Part shown: one piece after another, positions 57,100 to 64,000 of the stretch | Layout: the number at the start of each line of letters is the position of its first letter | Position numbering within the stretch: position 1 is the first letter of the stretch | From: Anadara kagoshimensis | Taxonomy: Eukaryota > Mollusca > Bivalvia > Arcoida > Arcidae | Assembly: GCA_021292105.1 (NCBI GenBank) | Contig: CM037857.1 | Span: 33,922,680-33,986,679 of the forward strand | Direction of reading: 5' to 3' | Length of the DNA stretch: 64,000 bases | Program-made: the position numbers and the translations under genes | Notes under the pieces: model-generated | What the model saw: only the letters and a program-made list of their open reading frames with translations | What the model was told of the DNA's origin: nothing | The model's database searches: none

Positions 57100-58650
57100 T
57101 TTGTATGTGATACGTTGAGCAGTAAATTGGTAGTTTGTTTTTTAATTCGGCTAAATCAATTAAAACTTCTTTCCAAAAACCATTTTTGATTTGCTTTCAC
57201 TTGTCTAGACAGAAATTATCTCCAAAGTCGTTGATTTGAGTCAACTTACATTTAACTATTTATGTAAATAAGGCTTTTAGTATATGAGTATTGCTATTGG
57301 TCAGTCTACGTAGCCATGTTAATTTTACAGATTTGATAAAACTGTCTAAATGTATCATGTTACATCCACCAAGCCTGTACTCCTGAATCATATTTTTTCT
57401 ATTACTTTTTTTCGCATTTGCTATCGCATATATATTGGTAGAATTTGGTTTCCAAATCTTTAAGACTGTGTTCTTGTGGCTTTGGAAGAACTCTAAGTAA
57501 GTGTGTTAATTTTGGCAGAAGTAAAGATTTAATAACTATAATTTTTCCAAATGGGGTAATCATTCTCTTAGACCAAGATCTTAAATCATTCTCTATTTTA
57601 GAAATATATTTATTGTAAATAAAAGTATCGATGTTATTGTGTCAGTCCATTCTAATTTTATATCTGGACAAATTATGTCTTTACAGTTTGTTTTAGAGCC
57701 AATCTAAACAGCTTTGGTTTTGTCGATATTTGGTTTGAGACCAGAATATTTAGAAAATTGAAATAAGAGGCCCATAGAACTTTTCAAACTTTTTTCTGAA
57801 CCATCTAAAAATATACAGGTATCATCGGCATATTGCAGTAAATTAATTTAAGTGTTTTCTAATTTTATCCCTTTTATGTCCTTATTGTGACGGAACATAT
57901 TGGCCATAATTTCTGCACATAATATAAAAAGGTAAGGGGACACCGGATCTCCTTGTCGACATCCTCGGGAAATGTTGAAAAACTGAGAGAAAATGTCATT
58001 TTGAATAACACATTACTGTGCGATTTTATTAAGACTTTTTACCCATTTTTTAAGATCAGATCCAATATTAAAGTAATGCAAAGTCTTTCTAATCAAATTC
58101 TAAGATATTGAATCAAACTCTTTTTCAAAATCAACTAACAGTAATACGCCGGGTATATTTTTTTCTTTTGTTAGCTGCAAAGTGTCATAAATAATTCTTG
58201 TATTTTCACCAATAAATCTTCCGAAAATAAAACCCTTTTGATTTTTGTGTATTAAGTAATCTAATACTGACTTTATTCTATTTGCAATACAGCTGGATAG
58301 TATTTTGTTTGTAACATTTAAAAGGGCAATAGGTTGCCAGTTTTTTAATTTTGTTCTACTTTTATCACCCTTAGGCAGTATTGATATAATTCCTTGTTTT
58401 TTTTGGTTATTGATAGCTCGCCATATTCAAAACTATAATTAAAAGATTTGATAAGAAATGATGATAAATCTTCCAGAAAAATGTAAAAAATTCAACAGAA
58501 AATCCATCGGGGCCAGGCGATTTTTCATTTTTCATTTGTTTTAATGCATTAAGTAATTCAGGATATGTTATCTTACCCTCCATTTTAAGAAGTTGATTCT
58601 TATCTAATTTTTTTTATATCCTCATAGTCTAAAATACTATTTAAATCAAC
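57100..58650 (-). pseudogene. LINE reverse transcriptase region, frameshifted
   Basis: Motifs in order on the minus strand: KSPGPDGF at about 58525-58500, CRQGDPVSPYLFILCAEI at about 57960-57905, and QYADDTCIFLDGSEK with the catalytic ADD at about 57832-57818. Past them come GLKPNIDKTKAVWIG and, further on, KSVKLTWLRRLTNS. They belong to the L1/Tx1 polymerase pattern. Stops occur between them. Confidence 0.8.
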
Positions 58651-58709
58651 ATCTTCTAGTGAGTGGTCGTTGTTCATATAAAGTTTTTTATAAAACTTTT
58701 CAATTTCGG

Positions 58710-59648
58710 TCAAGATTTCTTTGTGATTTGATATATATATATATACTTTCCGGTATCGTCAATCAATCCGGTTAAATTTTTATTTATATAATTTCTCTTT
58801 TCTAGATTTAAAAAATAGGTTGTTGGTTTTTCACCATGTTCAATCCATTTAGCTCTTGTTCGTATAAAAAGACCTTTTATATAATTTTTCCTAATTTTTT
58901 CTAGCTCATCGTTTAATCTTTTAACTTCATTTTCATTTTCTTTGGTTGGGGAGATAGCATATAATTTAGAGGCTTTATTGATTTGATTTTCCAAGTTTTC
59001 TTTTTCATTTTTGCGTTCCCTCTTTTTCCAAGAACTGTATTCAATTGTTTTCCCTCTTATTTTAAGTAATAATAAATCAAGAAATAAATTATCGTTAATG
59101 CTTAATTGATAGTCACCCTCCTCTCCATTATTTAAAATTAAATATTCTTGTACTAAGTTAACAATCAATGTTTTTATTTCCTTCACGTAATCAGTATCGT
59201 ACAATAAACTATTGTTGAATTTCCAGAAACCCCTTTTCAAAATTTGTAAAGCGAAGTTGAATTTCAGCAAAAGAATGATCGGATCGATAGCCTGGTTTAA
59301 TTTCTGTTTTGTTAACCAATGACATAAATTCTTCAAATAAGAATAAATCTTAACGGGCAGCTTTTGGGGGATTTTGACAAAACCAAGTATAGCGTTTAGT
59401 GCCGTTATTACAAATTCTCCAAGGGTCTACCAAATTATAAAACTCTTTAAATGACAGCAATTCTTCTCTTGCTTTTGGGTTATTTATTCTCTTGTAATTT
59501 CGATAGTCAAGTGATATGTCTTGTACTAAATTAAAATCGCCCCCTATAATTATAAATTCGTTATCTAAGTCTTGTATGGTTGATTTTAATGTTGTATAAA
59601 ATTTTGGTTCATCTGTATTGGGTCCATACATATTTATTAAAGTTATTG
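58710..59648 (-). pseudogene. LINE endonuclease (second part) and linker
   Basis: Frame 59631-59350 carries INMYGPNTD and IIIGGDFNLVQD, the apurinic-type endonuclease motifs. Frame 59336-58710 carries WKFNNSLL, a long charged coiled region (residues about 105-165) and RTRAKWIEHGEKPTTYFLNL, the L1-type entry to the polymerase. A stop and shift at about 59340 separates the two. Confidence 0.82.
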
Positions 59649-59650
59649 TA

Positions 59651-61050
59651 CAATGCTTACGGCAGTAGCGGATCTCAGTCAGTAGCGGATCATTTTTAGA
59701 ATGAAGTTAATTTTTTCCCTATCATTACAAGAGACCAATAAAACTCGGATATATTTCTTTAAAGCTGGTAATTTTACTTAATTCTACGTTTCATTTGTGT
59801 TGATAAATGTCCTATTTTTTAAATTCTCGGCTTTTTAATGCGAATGTCACAAGCGTCTCAGCGACATGGATGTGATTTCTAAAACCTAACTTCCGATTTG
59901 ACCAACGTGTTCAATACTTTCAAAGGTAATTTGAAAAGATTACAATAGATCTTTACATTCGTTAACATGTCTTCTTTCACGACATAAACCTTTATTGAGC
60001 TTTACAGTTCATGACAATAAAAAATAAACCAGTTTATGCAGGGTGCAATTACGGCAATAACGGATCAGCTGCTGTCTACAGGGGACCTCTCAAAAGGCTA
60101 AGAAAAATATGGCATGTACCAATGGGGCTGTCTGGTGCTTTCAGAAAAATAATAGATTCTGGTGGGTTCAGTTATGCAGAGGCTATGGGGAACCAGTGCC
60201 TAGCTTCACTCCATGGCCAGTACCCCATGAGAAAGATGGGGGCATATTGTCATGCCATGCCACTATCTTATTTATCATATGATAAGACCAGATCAATGGG
60301 CATTTTAAAGAAGCCATAATTGTCATGCTTGAGGGATAATCTGTATGAGATTAGAATATTTTGAATAAATACATTAATATCCAACCCTATATTTTGTGTT
60401 TAAGACAATTAAAGTTTTATTACGTTCTATATTTTTGTCTGGTAACAATTTTGGACCTATGATGTACAGTGTACACTACCAATAAGTATCATTGTATGCA
60501 TATACTGTTATTGTCAAAATAAAATCTTCATGGACAAGAGTATGTCATAATATTTATAACTTATAAGGTACAATTATTTTTATTTCCTTCGCCATTTACT
60601 GCTTTTATAATTCAGTATTCAAAACAATGTTGATTGACTTAATTTATCAGGGACATTGCGATGATTTTTTTGTTATTTATTTTAATCATGACATTTGTTG
60701 ATATTACGATTAAAACTCTTTAATATTGTTTAATGATTAGCATTTTTTGCAATTGAATGATGGAAACTCAAACTAATCATGTTTTGAGTTAATCGCCTAT
60801 CGTTTTCTTGACACAAGGTGGCACGATCCGCTACTCACAAATTGATTCGTTACTAACGTAAATACATGGGTTACAAAACGAGTGGATTGCCCATACTTAT
60901 AGTCGGACGATTTTTATCATCTAATGATAAATTGAAAGAGTGAGAAATGTCAATTGATAGTACATGTACCAAAAAATATAATCGGCAGCGATGTTTTTCT
61001 CGGAGAGCAGTGAATATTGCACTAATGATCCGCTACTGCCGTAAGCACTG
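59651..61050. mobile_element. 1,400-bp TA-flanked inverted-repeat transposon (Tc1/mariner-type ends)
   Basis: The left end CAATGCTTACGGCAGTAGCG and the right end, its inverse (CGCTACTGCCGTAAGCACTG), agree over 24 bp with one mismatch. TA stands on both sides (59649-59650 and 61051-61052). AGTAGCGGATC repeats inside at 59681-59691 and, inverted, at 60825-60835, as expected for transposase binding sites. No transposase frame is present; the only frame of note is 60011-60319. Removing the insert with one TA restores the endonuclease frame of the LINE across the site, which fixes both borders. Confidence 0.88.
60011..60319 (+). CDS. 102-codon ORF of unknown kind carried in the TA-flanked transposon
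   Basis: I do not recognise this protein. It is open for 309 bases with a base composition clearly richer in G and C than its AT-rich flanks, and it uses varied residues (Gly, Met, Tyr, Arg, Cys) rather than the Phe/Ile/Lys bias of chance frames here. It contains YAGCNYGNNGSAAVYRGPLK, then a basic helix-like RLRKIW and SGAFRKIIDSGGFSYAEAMG. TTGAGCTTTACAG just before the ATG looks like a splice acceptor, and AATAAA lies at 60364, 45 bases after the stop. It could be the last exon of a host gene caught by the transposon, or a retrocopied piece. It is too short and has none of the motifs of a DDE transposase. Confidence 0.45.
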   Translation: MTIKNKPVYAGCNYGNNGSAAVYRGPLKRLRKIWHVPMGLSGAFRKIIDSGGFSYAEAMGNQCLASLHGQYPMRKMGAYCHAMPLSYLSYDKTRSMGILKKP

Positions 61051-61052
61051 TA

Positions 61053-61335
61053 TATTTATTTTCTATTAAGATTTCTAGTATAAGGAAGTTTCCATTTTTA
61101 TCTTTTAATCCATTTTTAACTTTGAATTCAAAATTATTGTTTAAAAAAATAGCCACCCCTCTAGAATTACTTCTACCGCATGACATATATTTTTTTCTTA
61201 TCTTTCTCAATGAAGGGAGTATCTTGCAAGAGATAAATACTGAATTTCGTATTTTTTAGGAAATTAATGACGTCTTTTCTCTTATTATTTTAATCCCCGA
61301 GACCCCTACAATTAAAGGACAAGATTTTAATATCG
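61053..61335 (-). pseudogene. LINE endonuclease (first part)
   Basis: From ILSFNCRGLGD near 61330 through LLQDTPFIEKD (about 61230) and SRGVAIFLNNNFEF (about 61170-61130) to IENKYT at the insertion border. This is the N-terminal half of an apurinic-type endonuclease. A frame change occurs near 61290. Confidence 0.75.
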
Positions 61336-61340
61336 GTCAT

Positions 61341-62439
61341 CTAGACAGGAAAAAGAATCGTATATACAATATATACCAAGTACTGTATACTACTATATGT
61401 ATTACAATTACATATGTGTTGTAAATATTTCAAACCCATCATGTACACACCATTCTTTCCAGAAACAAACAATACAAAAACATAAAACAAACAAATAGAA
61501 GGATAGTCACGTGTGAAGTCAACAAATACAAAAAATTCAAGGTCTACATTTGCGTGAATTTAAAAGTATGCAATGTGATCTTTTGATTGCGTATAGATTG
61601 TCATTGACAATACAGAGTTTTTATAAAAAATCTTACAATATTACAGTTCATTCTAATGAAATGAAATAGATTTGGGGTCAGTTGTTCGAAGCCTGACAAG
61701 TTCAATCAATTGATTAGTCAAAATTTGAATTTTAACTAATTTCATGATCAGACACACTGCGAACCTAAATTTGAAACGTTGAAATTGAATAAAAATTCCA
61801 TCAAATTGTAATAAAACTATCGATTCTATTCTTATATTTTGATTATTATTCAAGTATTTTATTTCTTCTAATCATTGATCAAACCAATCAAGCCTCGAAC
61901 GAATGGGTCCTGGTAAGTACTGTTGGCGATATTCCCGCGTCACCGCATACTCTGCCTCGCTTGTATATAGGCAGATCAATTTTGTAATACTACCCATGTT
62001 TATGTAATGAGCCATTGGATTGGTTCTTTATCAGATCACCCTGTAGTTTACGGATTTATTTGGTATAACATGTATCGGAACTATAAAGGTAGTTCGTTAA
62101 TTTGTTTGCTATAACTGTTTAAAGTCATTCATAGTGTTTCACTTTGTTTAAAAGTGGTGGAAAAAGGTTATATACTTTTCAAAAGTTTTGGTGATATTAG
62201 AATCCGGGCCGTGTATGCCTCAATGCGGGACCACAGTCTATAGTCTACAACAAAACCTTAAAAACCTGTATTATCAAATCATCGGTATCAGGATTTATAT
62301 ATCAAAAGGTAAGTATCCAGAAACGTTGGGTAACATTGGCGCCAAACCAAATTACCAACGGAGGAGTTGTGTGAGTTCTCAAGATAAGAGGGGAGGAATG
62401 TAGCGGAGCTGACCTAGTAGCGGTGTTTTATTAAGTATA
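61341..62439. other. Intergenic, nothing recognised
   Basis: AT-rich. A 71-codon frame at 62188 has no domain signal. Confidence 0.5.
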
Positions 62440-62490
62440 TATAAAAAACAAACATACTAATCCATGTCCGAATCAAAATACAAGCATCTG
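62440..62490 (-). mobile_element. RT-element 3' tail scrap
   Basis: AACAAACATACTAATCCATG followed by TCCGAATCAAAAT is the last 50 bp of the family in inverted form. Confidence 0.6.
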
Positions 62491-62631
62491 AGCTGAACAA
62501 GGATTCTGATTATTTTTGCAAGCATCATACTGGTTCCAAACAAAACATACTGAAGGCATTCAAGTGCATTACGGTATTGGGAACTTACATAACAGTAATC
62601 GATCAGATGTCCGACGAACATGTTTTATCTG

Positions 62632-62789
62632 TACAGTCCAACCTGCCTTAAAGGCCACCACTATTTAAGAGCCAACTGCTTATATAGGCCAGTGAAATTG
62701 TGTCCCAAGTGTTTTTATTTATATTATTTTAACCTGTATAAAAAGGCCACCTGCTCCCTTGGTGGCCTTTATAGACAGGTTTGACTGTA
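62632..62789. mobile_element. TA-flanked MITE, CAGTCAAACCTG family, copy E
   Basis: Starts TACAGTCCAACCTGCCTTAA and ends TATAGACAGGTTTGACTGTA. Confidence 0.85.
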
Positions 62790-63009
62790 TATCGTTACAC
62801 CTCGAACATTCAACATTTTTGCAAGGGTTTGGCTTAATGATACAGTGATAGTTATAATGCACACAAGACTGTAAAGTTAATTTTCTTTTTCTATGCATCA
62901 ATAAACATGTACATGCTGTTGTTTGAAGTCTTTGTATCCAAAATTTAAAATTGGATATATTTAATAGTTAATACGCCCATGTGCCTTTTATTTTAAAATT
63001 TGGATATTA

Positions 63010-63360
63010 CGAATAACGGACATATCGAGATACACAAGTAACACGACTGATTCTTCAATTTCTGCTTCATATTTTGACTTATACATTAATTATGACGCCA
63101 ACATGCTACATTTGACCATGTTTGTCAAAAGAGATGAATTCAACCTTTCTATTAGCAACTTCTCTTGCCTCTCCTACTAGTTAGCAAAACAGGTGGCGCG
63201 TTACCGTTCCTAAACACTCGGTTTCACATTCCTGTTGGAAGTTCCTAAACACTCGGTTTCACATTCCTGTTGGAAGTTCCCGTGTGTAACTAAATATGCC
63301 AGTTCTCAAAGTTTCTACATTTCTTTGGCATTGAATAACATTGAATGGTATGTCTGTTTT
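63010..63360 (+). mobile_element. RT-element copy, degraded, with a small internal duplication
   Basis: Coding relics (SSISASYFDL, then KRDEFNLSISNF) are followed by a deletion and then a tail in which TTCCTAAACACTCGGTTTCA is present twice in tandem (about 63209 and 63242). Ends at TGGTATGTCTG. Confidence 0.7.
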
Positions 63361-64000
63361 TATTATATCATTAATGTTCAAATCTAGTATATCCCATTAT
63401 ATTTTTCCTTCATTTATTTTTTATTTTCATTTTATCTATTCTGTATACTTCCGACGGTCCATATACCGAATTTGTCACACATCCCCCGATTGCCTACTGA
63501 AACTGTTGTATTGCGTCAGTCTTTCTCGGAATGAATGACTGTAAAATCACAAAAGTTTGTCGGAGACTAAATTTTGTAATGTTCCTGGGTGAATACCACG
63601 AATTATTTTTAAATGGCTCTTTATTTTTTTCAAATATTACAAAGGTCAATGTGAGTATACATACGTAATACAAATAGGTATAACAATTTAAATAGCGATC
63701 ATAATATAGTTATGGTACAGTTACAAATCAAATTTCATATCATTTATCTGAAAATCTACATGACACCATTTATTATTGAAACCCATTCAAATGGTCTTTA
63801 TAATAAAAAATTATTTTATCAATTGTATCTTCTTTAATAAATATTTATATTTAACAAAATGTTGAGAAAAGTCTTGGATGTTTGAGCAATGAATAAAATA
63901 CTTTGCTTACAGTTTGCAATAATTTAAAATTCCACATTTCATATCATAAAAAACAATAATTACATTTCCTGGAGAAACCTTGTTAATGTACATAATATTT
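63361..64000. other. Intergenic to the window end, nothing recognised
   Basis: AT-rich. The frame at 63341-63538 overlaps the RT-element tail and is not gene-like. Confidence 0.5.

Larger units (their letters stand above)
56420..61340 (-). mobile_element. L1/Tx1-type LINE, ORF2 nearly complete in length, decayed and split
   Basis: Read on the minus strand from about 61335: endonuclease start (ILSFNCRGLGD), then the insertion at 59651-61050, then the rest of the endonuclease, the linker, the reverse transcriptase and a C-terminal part with a frame at 57091-56798. The tail ends AAAATTAAAACTGGTATAAT near 56425. Numerous frameshifts and stops make it inactive. No ORF1 was found upstream of 61340. 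Confidence 0.82.

Overview
The window reads as nuclear DNA of an invertebrate animal, most likely a bivalve mollusc. It is AT-rich, gene-poor and full of short transposon relics. The genes that can be read have introns with GT/AG borders. A bivalve is suggested by the protein types (a propeller protein of NHL type, a C-type lectin, an ankyrin/ADP-ribosyltransferase protein) and by a long element whose ends carry a CTCACCTGAG inverted repeat, a type I associate with bivalve genomes. No database search was possible, so the species is not named.

Genes. (1) 21698-22876 (minus): a 392-residue protein with an N-myristoylation signal, ankyrin repeats and an arginine-specific-type ADP-ribosyltransferase domain. 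A splice acceptor touches the ATG, and a likely non-coding first exon with an interferon-response-like triple GAAA motif lies 3.6 kb upstream. (2) 33495-37102 (plus): a two-exon, 409-residue protein with a basic tail and an NHL-like beta-propeller; the end of exon 2 has been copied again just downstream. (3) 47108-56006 (minus): three exons of a C-type lectin domain whose splice phases agree but which carries two single-base frameshifts. (4) 60011-60319 (plus): a 102-codon ORF of unknown kind carried inside a TA-flanked inverted-repeat transposon.

Mobile DNA by region. 0-16 kb holds minisatellites, tRNA-derived SINEs, two LINE 3' ends and several MITEs. 16-18 kb is a 67-bp satellite. 18-27 kb is the ADP-ribosyltransferase gene, its intron filled by a 2-kb element with nuclear-receptor-type motifs every 145 bp. 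27.6-28.5 kb is a cluster of near-perfect hairpins. 29-33 kb has three more minisatellites. 36.9-39.5 kb is a 1.3-kb tandem duplication. 40-56 kb is the lectin gene and its transposon-filled intron. 56.4-61.3 kb is one L1/Tx1-type LINE split by the TA-flanked element.

About fifteen copies of one reverse-transcriptase element (Penelope-like in type), mostly 5'-truncated with a common 3' end, are scattered through the window. Two TA-flanked MITE families are repeated, and one of them appears to be the seed of several of the minisatellites. The genes do not form a shared pathway that the sequence shows, although an ADP-ribosyltransferase, an NHL protein and a lectin would all fit innate immunity in a mollusc (inference).
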